Shown in pieces: positions 43,064 through 52,080 of a stretch of DNA of 64,000 bases (positions are counted from its first letter, which is position 1; each line of letters opens with the position of its first letter). Origin of the DNA: Palsa-504 sp963769715 (lineage in GTDB: Bacteria; Actinomycetota; Actinomycetes; Streptosporangiales; Streptosporangiaceae); NCBI GenBank assembly GCA_963769715.1, contig CAVYNE010000025.1, positions 124,001 through 188,000 of the forward strand, read 5' to 3'. Under the pieces are notes generated by a model. It had not been told where the DNA came from, did no database searches, and saw only the letters and a list, made by a program, of their open reading frames with translations. Position numbers and translations under genes: made by a program.

Positions 43064-44737
43064 ATGGCCACGGGCCCCTCGGAGACCAGCAGGGATCGCT
43101 GGCAGCGTCGGTTCGACCAGGCAGCCAAGCGCGACGCGGACTTCACCACGCTGTCCGGCCTCGAGGTCGATCCCGTCTACGGGCCGCCGGACGGCGCGGT
43201 GGTGCCGGAGATGGACCGGATCGGCTGGCCGGGGGAGTACCCGTTCACCCGGGGCATTCACGCCACCGGCTACCGGGGCAAGCCGTGGACGATCCGCCAG
43301 TTCTCCGGCTTCGGCAACGCGCGGCAGACCAACGAGCGGTACAAGATGCTGCTGGCGGCCGGGGGCGCGGGCCTATCCGTGGCCTTCGACATGCCGACCC
43401 TGATGGGCCGCGACTCCGACGACCCGCGCTCGCTCGGCGAGGTGGGGCACTGCGGCGTGGCCATCGACTCGGCCGCCGACATGGACGTGCTGTTCGAGGG
43501 CATCCCGCTGGCCGACACCACCACCTCGATGACGATCAGCGGCCCGGCCGTGCCGATCTTCTGCATGTACCTGGTGGCCGCCGAACGCCAGGGCGCGGAC
43601 CTGGCCAAGCTGGACGGGACCCTGCAGACCGACATCTTCAAGGAGTACATCGCGCAGAAGGAGTGGCTGTTCACCCCGCACCCGCACCTGCGGCTGATCG
43701 GTGACCTGATGCAGTACTGCGGCGAGAACATCCCCAGGTACAAGCCGCTGTCGGTGTCCGGGTACCACATCAGGGAGGCGGGCTCGACGGCCGCGCAGGA
43801 ACTGGCCTTCACGCTGGCCGACGGGTTCGGCTACGTGGAGCTCGGCCTGTCCCGCGGCCTGGACGTGGACGAGTTCGCGCCCGGCCTGTCGTTCTTCTTC
43901 GACGCGCACATCGACTTCTTCGAGGAGATCGCCAAGTTCCGCGCCGCCCGGCGGATCTGGGCCAGGTGGCTGCGCGACGTCTACGGCGCCCGTACCGAAC
44001 GGGCGCAGTGGCTGCGATTCCACACCCAGACGGCGGGCGTCTCGCTGACCGCGCAGCAGCCGGACAACAACATCGTCCGGACCGCCGTCGAGGCGCTGGC
44101 CGCCGTGCTGGGCGGGACCAACTCGCTGCACACCAACGCGCTGGACGAGGTGCTGGCGCTGCCGGGCGAGGCGGCGGCCGAGACCGCGCTGCGCACCCAG
44201 CAGGTGATCCTGGAAGAGGCCGGCCTGGTGAATGTCTCCGACCCGCTCGGCGGGTCGTGGTACGTGGAGGCGCTGACCGACCGGATGGAGGCCGAGGCAG
44301 AGGCGATCTTCGCCCGGATCCGCGAGATGAGCTCGGACGGCTCGATGACCGACGGCATCCTGGCGGGCATCGAGGACGGCTGGTTCACCGGCGAGATCGC
44401 CGAGGCCTCGTTCGCCTACCAGCAGCAACTGGAGAAGGGCGAGAAAAGGATCGTCGGCGTGAACTGCCACACGAACACGGTCGCCCAGCCGCTGGAGATC
44501 CTGCGGATCAGCCCCGAGGTCGAACGCGAGCAGGTCAGCGTGCTGGCCCGCCGCCGGGCCGGCCGTGACCAGGAAGCCGTCGACGCGGCCCTGTCCGCGC
44601 TGGTCGCGGCGACGCGCACCGAGGCAAACCTAGTCCCGCCGATGCTCGAAGCGGCCCGCGTCGAGGCCACCCTCGGCGAGATCTGCGGCGCCCTGCGCAC
44701 CGAATGGGGCGCCTACACCGAGCCCGCCTCCTTCTGA
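43064..44737 (+). CDS. icmA: Isobutyryl-CoA mutase-type large (catalytic) subunit
   Basis: 557 residues from ATG 43064 with a GGAGGCAGG site. It is the acyl-CoA mutase TIM barrel without the cobalamin domain, so a separate B12 subunit must exist elsewhere. The specificity residues are diagnostic: F80 in WTIRQFSGFGNA and Q198 in KEYIAQKEWLF, exactly those of Streptomyces IcmA (methylmalonyl-CoA mutase has Tyr89/Arg207). It should interconvert isobutyryl- and n-butyryl-CoA with adenosylcobalamin. meaB and the thiolase lie upstream. Its 3' end overlaps the convergent toxin gene by 25 bp. Confidence 0.92.
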   Translation: MATGPSETSRDRWQRRFDQAAKRDADFTTLSGLEVDPVYGPPDGAVVPEMDRIGWPGEYPFTRGIHATGYRGKPWTIRQFSGFGNARQTNERYKMLLAAGGAGLSVAFDMPTLMGRDSDDPRSLGEVGHCGVAIDSAADMDVLFEGIPLADTTTSMTISGPAVPIFCMYLVAAERQGADLAKLDGTLQTDIFKEYIAQKEWLFTPHPHLRLIGDLMQYCGENIPRYKPLSVSGYHIREAGSTAAQELAFTLADGFGYVELGLSRGLDVDEFAPGLSFFFDAHIDFFEEIAKFRAARRIWARWLRDVYGARTERAQWLRFHTQTAGVSLTAQQPDNNIVRTAVEALAAVLGGTNSLHTNALDEVLALPGEAAAETALRTQQVILEEAGLVNVSDPLGGSWYVEALTDRMEAEAEAIFARIREMSSDGSMTDGILAGIEDGWFTGEIAEASFAYQQQLEKGEKRIVGVNCHTNTVAQPLEILRISPEVEREQVSVLARRRAGRDQEAVDAALSALVAATRTEANLVPPMLEAARVEATLGEICGALRTEWGAYTEPASF

Positions 44738-45126
44738 CCGGGTGAGGCGACCGGGAGGCCGACGTCCCTGGCCGCGGCGAGCAGGTGTTCGTCGTAGGCC
44801 ACGAACGCGGTCAGGTCCCGCTTCACCGCCAGCGCGGAGGCCAGGTGGATGGCCTGCGCCGGGCTCAGCTCCGGTGGCGGCAGCGTGGCCGAGTTGTCGA
44901 GCACGTCTGCGCTCAGCGCGATCCGGGCGATGCGCTTGATCAGCTTGTAGCCGCGCGGCAGCGCACCGGGCTCGGCCCGCCAGACGGCCCGCGGCACCTC
45001 CGCCCGGTACAGCGCGCTCGATACCAGCGGCTGGTCGGCCCGCTCCGCGAGCCATCGCGCCAGCGCCGCCGATTCGGGTTCGGTCAGGGCCAGCTTGACC
45101 AGCGCGGAGGAGTCGAGGTAGATCAT
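44713..45126 (-). CDS. PIN-domain toxin (VapC type)
   Basis: 137 residues starting MIYLDSSALVKLALTEPES. PIN acidic residues: D5, the glutamate in ALYRAEVPRAV, the SPAQAIHLASALAV segment (where many relatives have an aspartate) and FVAYDEHLLAAARDVGL. Coupled by ATGA to the Phd-type antitoxin. It overlaps the icmA end convergently. Confidence 0.88.
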   Translation of the reverse strand: MIYLDSSALVKLALTEPESAALARWLAERADQPLVSSALYRAEVPRAVWRAEPGALPRGYKLIKRIARIALSADVLDNSATLPPPELSPAQAIHLASALAVKRDLTAFVAYDEHLLAAARDVGLPVASPGQKEAGSV

Positions 45127-45536
45127 CGCCGCTGCTCCATTTGGCCTGGCCGGCCACCGGTCGGCGCCGGATAGGGCTCGAGATCGCCGACGCCGCCCGG
45201 TTCCTCAGCCGGCTCGATGATCCCCGCCGCGATCAGGCGTTCCAGCGGGCTGCCCGGCTCCCTGACCGGAACGAGCTGAGCCACCAGCCGCCCCCGGTTG
45301 GTGATGTCCACCGTGTAGCCCTTCTCCGCGAGGTCGACGTAGACGCTCGCATGCTGGCGCAGTTCCCTGATCCCAATGCGATGCCGGGCGGAGGGCCGCT
45401 CAGTGGCCTCCGCGCGCGACGCGGGCCGGCCGGGTTCCCGGGTCCGGCCCGCCCGGCCCTCCGCGCTCCGACCCTCGGGAGGCTGCCTCGCGCTCACCAG
45501 TAGCGGATCTCTTTCATCCTCCGGGGTGTCACTCAT
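45123..45536 (-). CDS. Phd/YefM-type antitoxin with long N-terminal extension
   Basis: 137 residues. The Phd fold is RIGIRELRQHASVYVDLAEKGYTVDITNRGRLVAQLVPV (about residues 53-91), followed by the toxin-binding tail rich in Pro/Glu. Usual members begin at GIRELRQ. Here about 50 charged, Pro/Arg-rich residues precede it from ATG 45536, and no closer ATG or GTG exists. The extension may be unstructured or the true start may be non-canonical. Confidence 0.8.
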   Translation of the reverse strand: MSDTPEDERDPLLVSARQPPEGRSAEGRAGRTREPGRPASRAEATERPSARHRIGIRELRQHASVYVDLAEKGYTVDITNRGRLVAQLVPVREPGSPLERLIAAGIIEPAEEPGGVGDLEPYPAPTGGRPGQMEQRR

Positions 45537-45541
45537 CGTGC

Positions 45542-45567
45542 CACGGTAGCACAAGGATGCTACAGTG
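45542..45567. promoter_or_regulatory. Inverted repeat at the toxin-antitoxin promoter
   Basis: CACGGTAGCA (45542-45551) faces TGCTACAGTG (45558-45567), 9 of 10 positions paired with a 6-bp spacer, immediately before the antitoxin start. Phd-type antitoxins bind such short palindromes, so this is a candidate autoregulatory operator. Confidence 0.55.
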
Positions 45568-45689
45568 GCAGCTGATGCATCCCGGCCGATGTTCCGTCGC
45601 CCAGCCTGACGCCCGAGAAGGTGATCCTGCAACGGCTGCCACGAGCCTAGGCCTACCGCCTGTTCGACACCCTTGCCACCGCCAAGGTG

Positions 45690-45809
45690 GTGTCGCTCCC
45701 CGAGGCATCGTGTCGCTCCCCGAGGCATCGTGCCGCTCCCCGAGGCATCGTGCCGCTCCCCGAGGCATCGTGCCGCTCCCCGAGGCATCGTGCCGCTCCC
45801 GGACGCCTC
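45690..45809. repeat. 20-bp tandem repeat array
   Basis: Five near-identical copies of GTGCCGCTCCCCGAGGCATC (the first two have T at the fourth base), at 45690-45709 and on to 45789, then a degenerate sixth to 45809. Period equals two helical turns and is not a multiple of three, so it is not a protein repeat. It lies 150 bp upstream of the toxin-antitoxin operon. Confidence 0.9.
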
Positions 45810-46941
45810 GCGCATCGGCCCACGACCGCGCGATGTCCGAATTATCCTACTTATAACCCGAGTGTTCCTCTCGGCGAATTCCATGAGTGTGGCACTCTAC
45901 TTATTCTTTGGGGCAGAGTGCCGTTTCTCGCTAGGATCGCGCGTCCCCCGTCTGGGGTGCGTGGGTCCCGTGGTGCCGGGCGGGCTGGGCGTGCTCGTGG
46001 TGTGCTGCCCGGCGCGGCGGGTGCGGGATTATCCGGGTGGATCGGGCCGGCGGGGTGGATCGGGTACCCCCTGGGGGCCCAGATCCACCCGGCAGGCCAT
46101 TTCCACCCGGTTATCTGCGGGCCCTGGGGCGGGAGGGGCACCGGGGCCGCAGGGAGAGCAGGAGCCGGGAGGACATGGGGTCCAGGGTCACGGGCGTGGC
46201 GGCCGCTTGGCCGGCCGCGGCCGCTTCGCCGGCCGCGGGCGGAGGCTACGAGGCCACGACGGGGCTCATGGGGGTCTGTGGTTCCAGGCGGGCCGGACTT
46301 GCCCCGGTTACCTGACCGGCGCCCTGGCCCCGTCTGCCGGGGCACCGGGTGGCCGCAAGCCTGGGCGCCGACCAAGCCGCGACGCCGCCCGGCCAGCCGC
46401 CGCGCGCCGTGACGTGGCCAGCCACCCGGATCGGCGCCTGGATCCTGAGCGTGAGGACGACGACCGACCGTCCTCTCTGGGTCGACCGCCTCACCAGGTG
46501 ATCGCCTCGGACTCGGAAATTCAGGGTCCGGGAAGCAGGTGGTGCGGCCCGGCCCAGCCCGGGATCCGGCCTGCCCGTCCGGCGGGCCCACGGACGCGAC
46601 GCCGTCGACGCGCCAGGGACCCGGCCTGGTGTCCTGGTCGATCTGGCGTCTGAGCTTCGGCGAGGTGGCCCGACGTCCCGGCCACCGGCCTCACACCGCT
46701 GCCAGCCGTCCCCGATCGGTCCCGGCGAGCGCGGGCGGTCCGCAATGGCGGGCGGATCAGCACCCTTCCGGCGCCGACCGGCCGAGCCTCCAACGCCTCG
46801 AACGCGGCCATCGCCCGCCCGCGCTGCGAAACCGTGACCGTGCTGGTCGGGCCGCCCTGGCGGTGCAGCCGGTCCGTCGGCGTGGGCACAACGAAGTGCC
46901 CCGCGGGCCTGGTGGGCCCGGGCACGCCCCCGGTAGTGGTG
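45810..46941. other. 1.1-kb gene-poor region with inverted repeats
   Basis: No frame shows a recognisable family. Long open frames here are Gly/Pro/Arg-rich on every strand, as expected from GC bias. An AT-rich patch (45835-45925) could hold promoters. At 46033-46043 CCGGGTGGATC is mirrored by GATCCACCCGG at 46082-46092, with further CCACCCGGTTAT and GGGTGGATCGG variants around it (46031-46115), giving alternative stems. Further blocks near 46195-46245 are repeats of GGCCGC-rich motifs. It may be an old gene remnant or a structured non-coding locus. Confidence 0.4.
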
Positions 46942-47499
46942 TCAGCGGGCGCTGACCGCGCGACCGGCTGCCGCGACATCGGCGGAGATCCCGGCTTGCG
47001 GAGCCCGGGTGGTGGCGGCGCGAGCCTTGACGGCCAGGATCCCGGTCCGGGCGAGCAGCATGGCGATGGCCAGGAAGATGAGGCTGTCGGTCAGGGCACC
47101 CACGGTGATGTGGGTCGTCGCCATCCAGTGGCCGAGCGAAGCGCCGAAGATGTGGTTGGCGCCGTAGGCGAAGAACAGGCGCGCGCCCACCACGACGATC
47201 CAGACCAGCGCGTACGGCAGGCCCGCGTGGGAGACGGCACGGCCGGTCGGCGCATCGTAGCGGACCCGGATCAGCGCGGCGGCCAGAACGCCGAGGGCCA
47301 GGCCTGCCGCCGCCCCGGCGATCTCCAGGGCCAGGCCATTGCCCGAGACGGCGCCGCCCTTGATGAAGAACGGCACGATGACGGCCGCGGTGATGAACGG
47401 GCGCAGCAGCCGCATCTTGCCAACCTTGCGCTGCCCGAGGTCACTGATCAGCACGGTGGCCAGGATGATGAGGTTGAGGATCCAGACGCTGGCGTCCAC
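46942..47499 (-). CDS. DUF1453-like integral membrane protein
   Basis: 185 residues from GTG 47499 with a well-placed AAGGAG. Five or six hydrophobic helices: ASVWILNLIILATVLISDLG, LLRPFITAAVIVPFFIKG, LALEIAGAAAGLALGVLAAALIRVR, YALVWIVVVGARLFFAYG and TDSLIFLAIAMLLART. The pattern matches the DUF1453/CcdC-like actinobacterial membrane family of unknown function. It is divergent from the two-component pair at 47720 and could be its target. Confidence 0.65.
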   Translation of the reverse strand: MDASVWILNLIILATVLISDLGQRKVGKMRLLRPFITAAVIVPFFIKGGAVSGNGLALEIAGAAAGLALGVLAAALIRVRYDAPTGRAVSHAGLPYALVWIVVVGARLFFAYGANHIFGASLGHWMATTHITVGALTDSLIFLAIAMLLARTGILAVKARAATTRAPQAGISADVAAAGRAVSAR

Positions 47500-47719
47500 T
47501 TCGAACTCCTTAGTGAGGCACTTCAGCGGGGTTGCGCTGATGTCTGCCACGCTAGGAGCGGGGCGGTAGGAGCCGCGTCGGCCTGCGGCTTGATCCGGGG
47601 TGCAGCCCGAGTGGAGACTGCGGCCAGCGGCCGCCTCCACCCGGCGTCAACCCGGGATCCAACCCCGGTCAACCCGGCCGCGCGAGCGCCCGCGGGCCGA
47701 ACCGGGCTACGTTGATAGC
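47500..47719. other. Divergent promoter region
   Basis: 220 bp between the membrane protein and the histidine kinase. It contains no gene. Its last part (CCGGGCTACGTTGATAGC) directly precedes the kinase ATG. No palindrome is obvious. Confidence 0.4.
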
Positions 47720-48919
47720 ATGTTCGGTTTCGCGACGCGGAAGGATATGGTGACGGGCGCCCGCGTGGTCAACGTCACCCGGGTAACCGACATCATCCGC
47801 GCCATCGGCCTCGTGGTGGTCATCATCACCGTCTCCCTGGCCAGCCCCCGGCCCGGCGCCGACAGCGCCCGCAGCCTGGCGATCGCCATCGCGCTCGGCC
47901 TGTCCGCCGCCGCGTGGATCGTCTGGATGCTGGGCGAACACAGGCGCTGGACGAATCTCGGGAGCCTGGCCGTCATGGGGGCGGCCGGAGGCGTGCTCGC
48001 CGGCCTGTCGCCGAGCAGCCCGGCCGTGGCCATAGGGTGCGCGGCGACCTTCAGCGCGGGCGTCCGGCTGAAGACCGAACTGTCGCTGGGCATCATGGCC
48101 GGGACCGTGGCCGCCTTCCTGATAGCGGCCCTGGCCACCGGGGCTCCGACCGGAGCGCTGCTGGGCTTCCCGTTCGCCTTCGCCGGGTTGTGGAGCGTGA
48201 GCCTGACCCGCCGCGAGTACCTGGTCCGGGCCCAACAGGCCGAGCACATGCTCGCCGAAACGCGCCGAGCGCGGGAGGCCGAGACGCAGGCGGCCGCGCT
48301 CGCCGAACGGGCCAGGATCGCCCGCGACATCCACGACGTGCTCGCCCACTCGCTGGCCGCGGTGTCGGTTAACCTGCAGGCCGCCGAAGGCCTGCTGGCC
48401 GCGAGCACGCTGCCCGTGGACAACCCCGAGCTCGCCAAGGCGATCGAGTGCATCGACCGGGCCGGGGCGCTGACCCGCGAGGGCCTGGCGGCGGCCCGCC
48501 GGGCGGTCTTGGCCTTGCGCGACGATGCGGCCCCGCTGCCCGATCAGCTGTCGTCGCTGGTCGGCCAGTACCGCGCGGCCGGCGACCTGGCGGTGGACTT
48601 CACCGTCACCGGCAAGCCGCGGCCGCTGTCGGACGCGGCCAGCCTGGTGGCCTACCGGACGGCGCAGGAAGGGCTGACCAACGCGCGCAAGCACGCGCCC
48701 CGCCAGCCCGTCGCGCTCAGCCTCGGCTTCGAGGCCGCCCAGATCACGGTCAGCGTCGCCAACCCGCTGCCGCCGGCCGGTGCGGCGGGCCCGCTCGCCG
48801 CCGCCGGGGCCGGAGCCGGCCTGACCGGCCTGCGGGAGCGCGCCGCGCTGGCCGGCGGCACGCTTGAGGCAGGGCCGGCCGCCGGGAGCTGGCGAGTATG
48901 CCTGAAGATGCCGGCATGA
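47720..48919 (+). CDS. NarL-type sensor histidine kinase (HisKA_3)
   Basis: 399 residues. N-terminal membrane domain of about five helices (residues 20-160), then the HisKA_3 dimerisation segment with the phospho-acceptor H205 in RIARDIHDVLAHSLAAVSVNLQAAEG and a HATPase_c domain showing YRTAQEGLTNARKHAP (N box) and AGAGLTGLRERAALAGG (G box). It phosphorylates the LuxR-type regulator whose ATG overlaps its stop. Signal unknown; no large extracellular domain. Confidence 0.92.
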   Translation: MFGFATRKDMVTGARVVNVTRVTDIIRAIGLVVVIITVSLASPRPGADSARSLAIAIALGLSAAAWIVWMLGEHRRWTNLGSLAVMGAAGGVLAGLSPSSPAVAIGCAATFSAGVRLKTELSLGIMAGTVAAFLIAALATGAPTGALLGFPFAFAGLWSVSLTRREYLVRAQQAEHMLAETRRAREAETQAAALAERARIARDIHDVLAHSLAAVSVNLQAAEGLLAASTLPVDNPELAKAIECIDRAGALTREGLAAARRAVLALRDDAAPLPDQLSSLVGQYRAAGDLAVDFTVTGKPRPLSDAASLVAYRTAQEGLTNARKHAPRQPVALSLGFEAAQITVSVANPLPPAGAAGPLAAAGAGAGLTGLRERAALAGGTLEAGPAAGSWRVCLKMPA

Positions 48920-49791
48920 CCGAGAACCCGGAGCCGGTAACCGTCGTCGTCGCGGACGACCAGTCCGCCGTCCGCGAGGGCCTGGTGCTGCTGCTCGGCA
49001 CCGTGCCGGGGATCGCCGTGACCGGCGAGGCGGAGGACGGCGAGGTCGCCGTCGAGATCGTCGCGGCGAAAAGTCCGCAGGTCGTCCTCATGGACCTGAA
49101 CATGCCGCGCTGCGACGGGGTGGAGGCGACGCGCCGCATCCGGGCCAGCCATCCGCAGACCCAGGTGGTGGTGCTGACCACCTACTCCGACGACGAATCG
49201 ATCATCGGCGCCCTGCAGGCAGGCGCGCTCGGCTACCTGACCAAGGACGCCACCCGGGCCGAGATCGGCCGGGCCGTGCTGGCCGCCGCGGCCGGCCAGG
49301 CGGTGCTCGATCCCGAGGTGCAGCAGCGGCTGCTATCGGCCGCCGTCCGCGCGCCCGCCGCCGCTGGGGCGGCCGATCCCGCCGACACCGACCTGACGCC
49401 GCGCGAGTCCGAGGTGCTCCGCCTCATCGCGGCAGGCAAGTCCAACCGGGAAATCGCCCGAACGCTGTTCGTCAGCGAGGCCACGGTCAAGACCCACGTC
49501 AACCGGATCTTCGCCAAGACCGGCTCACGCGACCGCACCCAGGCCATGCGCTACGCCTACACCCACGGCTACGCCGACCCGCCGTCCTTACGGCCGTCAG
49601 TCTTCGCGGTGCGCCTCGCCAGGCTCCTTGTCCATCCGGAGCCCACGCCAGCTCGGCTGGCGCAAGATCCCGTCGGTGGTCCACTCGGCGAACGTGATCT
49701 CGCCGACCGGGCGAGGTTCCACCCACCGCGCGCCGCGAGCCACCTAGGCCGGAACTTTTGTACCGAACGGGCTCTCTTCGCGCCCCAGTGA
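48916..49791 (+). CDS. NarL/LuxR-type response regulator with 3' read-through tail
   Basis: From ATG 48916 (ATGA with the kinase stop): receiver domain VVVADDQSAVREGLVLLL with phospho-acceptor D60 in VVLMDLNMPRCDG, the LTTYSDDESIIGAL threonine and the TKDATRAE lysine, then a LuxR HTH (LTPRESEVLRLIAAGKSNREIARTLFVSEATVKTHVNRIFAKTGSRDRTQAM). The family normally ends near GYADPP (about residue 222). Here the frame continues about 70 residues antisense to the ligase remnant, so the native stop may have been lost by a base change near 49585. Confidence 0.88.
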   Translation: MTENPEPVTVVVADDQSAVREGLVLLLGTVPGIAVTGEAEDGEVAVEIVAAKSPQVVLMDLNMPRCDGVEATRRIRASHPQTQVVVLTTYSDDESIIGALQAGALGYLTKDATRAEIGRAVLAAAAGQAVLDPEVQQRLLSAAVRAPAAAGAADPADTDLTPRESEVLRLIAAGKSNREIARTLFVSEATVKTHVNRIFAKTGSRDRTQAMRYAYTHGYADPPSLRPSVFAVRLARLLVHPEPTPARLAQDPVGGPLGERDLADRARFHPPRAASHLGRNFCTERALFAPQ

Positions 49792-50549
49792 CCCCAACTG
49801 CCCCATCAGGCCGGTGAGCATCTCCTGGGTGGAGCCGGTGAACAGCCTCGAACAGCAGCTGATCGCCGTCGTAGATGCCGAGCAGCAGCGAGCCAATCGT
49901 GTCCGCGCGGTGGCCTTCCCCGGTTTCCAGCCGCAGACGATGACTCCTGCTGCTGGACGTTCTTGACCTTGATCCAGTCCCGGCGCTGGCCCGGATGGTA
50001 GGTCGAGTCCAGTGGCTTGCCGACCACACCCTCCAGGCCCTTGGCGATGCTCTCGGCCAGCAGTTTGTCCGCGCCGCCGCGCTGCCACGGCGGGGTGCGG
50101 ACCGGGGCGGCGTCTAGGCCGAGCTCCTCCAGCCTCGCCCGGCGCTCGGTATAGGGCCGGTCGAGCAGCGAGTCCGCGCCCTGGTGCAGCAGGTCGAACA
50201 CGAAGATCTGCACCGGCGCAGCGGCGGATCAGCGTGTCCTGCGGCTGCAGGACGTGCATGCGTGATTGCAGCAGGCCGAAATCAGGGCGGCCGCCGCGCA
50301 GCGCCACGATCTCGCCGTCCAGGATCACCGGGGTGCTGACGCGCTCGGCGAGCACGGCAAGCTTGGGGATAGCTCGACGCCATGTCCTTGTCGTTGCGCG
50401 AGACAAGGCGGACCTTGCCCCCGCTGACGTAGGCGATCGCGCGCAGCCCGTCCCACTTGAGCTCCCAGCCGTACGCGCTCGTCGTCGGCCGGGAACTCAT
50501 GGCGCAGGCTCACCAGCATGGGCCGGATGAGCCGCGGCAGATCCGTCAT
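49597..50549 (-). pseudogene. ATP-dependent DNA ligase (LigD ligase-domain type), multiple frameshifts
   Basis: Successive frames give MTDLPRLIRPMLVSLRHEFPADDE, the adenylation motif WELKWDGLRAIAYVSGGKVRLVSRNDKD, LAERVSTPVILDGEIVALRGGRPDFGLLQSRMH, IFVFDLLHQGADSLLDRPYTERRARLEELGLD, LAESIAKGLEGVVGKPLDSTYHPGQRRDWIKVKN, then a LLLGIYDGDQLLFE strand and the terminal ARGARWVEPRPVGEITFAEWTTDGILRQP. At least five frame changes occur in 950 bp, far above the local rate, so it is a genuine pseudogene. The intact enzyme joins ends in NHEJ. No Ku gene is adjacent. Confidence 0.8.
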
Positions 50550-50598
50550 CCCACTATCATGACCTGCCACGGGCGGAGCAGTGACGGCGAGATTTTCG

Positions 50599-51015
50599 CT
50601 AGAGCCCTCCCGTCGTCTGGCCGACCTCGATCAGGTGACCATCCGGGTCGCGGATGTAAGCGCGGATCTCGCGGCCGTGATCCTTGGGCTCGGTCAGGAA
50701 CTCGGCGCCCTTCGCCGACCACTCCGCGTAGGCCGTGGCAATGTCGGCGACCCTGAGGTTGATGAATGCACTGGCATGATCCGGGTCAGCCGGCGGGGCG
50801 AGCGTCACCGTGGGCTTGTCATCGGTCGGGCCGCCGCCCGCATTGAGAATGAGCCAGCTATTGGCCATCTTCATAATGACCGGGTCGCGTTCCATCACCA
50901 CCTTCGCCCCGAACACCGTGCGGTAAAACTCACGCGACCGGTCCTGGTCCGAAACCACCAGGAAGTGAGTCACCACGAACCCGCTCTGGGGCGCAGGGAA
51001 GTCGTCGTCGGCCAT
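50599..51015 (-). CDS. Glyoxalase/bleomycin-resistance (VOC) family protein
   Basis: 138 residues from ATG 51015. Two beta-alpha-beta-beta-beta modules: GFVVTHFLVVSDQDRSREFYRTVFGAKVVM and AFINLRVADIATAYAEWSAKGAEFL...IRAYIRDPDGHLIEVGQTT. The THF histidine and HLIEVGQ glutamate are the usual metal positions. Substrate unknown. It is intact, although it stands between two decayed genes. Confidence 0.85.
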   Translation of the reverse strand: MADDDFPAPQSGFVVTHFLVVSDQDRSREFYRTVFGAKVVMERDPVIMKMANSWLILNAGGGPTDDKPTVTLAPPADPDHASAFINLRVADIATAYAEWSAKGAEFLTEPKDHGREIRAYIRDPDGHLIEVGQTTGGL

Positions 51016-51136
51016 ATGGCCCACCCTCTCAACTCGCCGAGCGCCCCCGGCGAACACCACCGTGGCTCCACGTAAGCAGGATACGCGCAAGCAGGAAACG
51101 CACCCCGCTGACCGCGCACATGACGTCGTCGGCTGC

Positions 51137-51150
51137 GTTTCCGAGGAAAC
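51137..51150. repeat. GTTTCC-GAGG-AAAC palindrome copy 1 (variant)
   Basis: GTTTCCGAGGAAAC, one base off the perfect palindrome found at 52061-52074. It lies in the 5' part of the DUF222 remnant. Confidence 0.7.
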
Positions 51151-51844
51151 GCCGCGCGAAATGTCTGGGGGGTGGGCTGGCGCCACGGACCTCGTGCGCG
51201 CCGCGGAACGACCGGCCCCAGCCGAGACGGCAGCCTGGCGGGCCGTGGTACCCGCCCAGCTGACCTCGCCGCCGGTCGGTGCCGCTGGAGCGGCTGGAGG
51301 CGCAGAACTGCGAGCTGGCCGGGCACCTGACCGCGGCGACGTGCCGGTTCCTGGTCCTGCTGGCCGATTTCGATGCCCGCCGCGGCTGGGCCAGCTGGGA
51401 GATGAACAGCTGCGCGCAGTGGCTGTCGTGGAAGTGCCAGCTGACGCTCCGGCGCCGCCCGGGAGCACGTCCGGGTCGCCCGGGCGCTGCGGGACCTGCC
51501 GGTGATCCGCGCCGAGTTCGCCGCGGCCCGGCTCTCCTACGCCAAGGTGCGGGCGCTGACCCGGATCGCCACCCCGGAGACCGAGGAGGGCCTGGCCGAG
51601 ATCGCCGGGCCGATGACCGGGAACCAGCTGGAGCGGTTCGCCCGCGCCCACCGGCAGGTCAGCCACGCCGTGCGCCGCGGCCCGGGTCCGGCGGCGGCTG
51701 GCCTGGCGGTTCGAGGACGACGGGTCCCTGGCGGGGACGTTCCGGCTGCCGCCGCTGGACGGTGCGGTGCTGATCAAGGCGCTGCGCGCGGCCGCCGGGG
51801 CCCTGGACCACCCCCACGACCCCCAGGACGGCGGCGACGGCGGC

Positions 51845-51858
51845 GTTCCCGCGGAAAC
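51845..51858. repeat. GTTCCCGCGGAAAC palindrome copy 2 (variant)
   Basis: One base off GTTTCCGCGGAAAC. It lies in the central linker of the DUF222 remnant. Confidence 0.7.
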
Positions 51859-52054
51859 GTCGGCCGGAGCGTGCAGCCGGCCAGCGTGCAGACGTCCTCG
51901 AGCCTGGCCGAGCGCTGCTGGTGATCGCGGAGGCGTTCCTGGCCGGGAAGGTCGCCGCTGCGGATGACCCCGAGGTGTACCAGGTCATCGTCCACGTCGG
52001 CACCGGCGCCCTGGCCCAGAACGATCCGGCCGTCGAGACGGGCAGCCGGCAGCC

Positions 52055-52080
52055 GCCGGCGTTTCCGCGGAAACGCCGGC
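52055..52080. repeat. 26-bp perfect palindrome, copy 3
   Basis: GTTTCCGCGGAAAC at 52061-52074 flanked by GCCGGC on both sides, giving 26 bp of perfect self-complementarity. It lies between the DUF222 and HNH parts of the pseudogene. Confidence 0.85.

Noticed and set aside
43985..44010. Palindrome CGCCCGT-ACCGA-ACGGGCG as an operator
   Set aside because: It lies deep in the icmA coding sequence at a normal conserved position and has no promoter context.
45690..45809. CRISPR array
   Set aside because: The 20-bp units are contiguous with no unique spacers and no cas genes are present.
45851..46591. 246-codon minus-strand frame in the gene-poor region
   Set aside because: Gly/Pro/Arg-rich composition on all strands and no recognisable domain or ribosome site.
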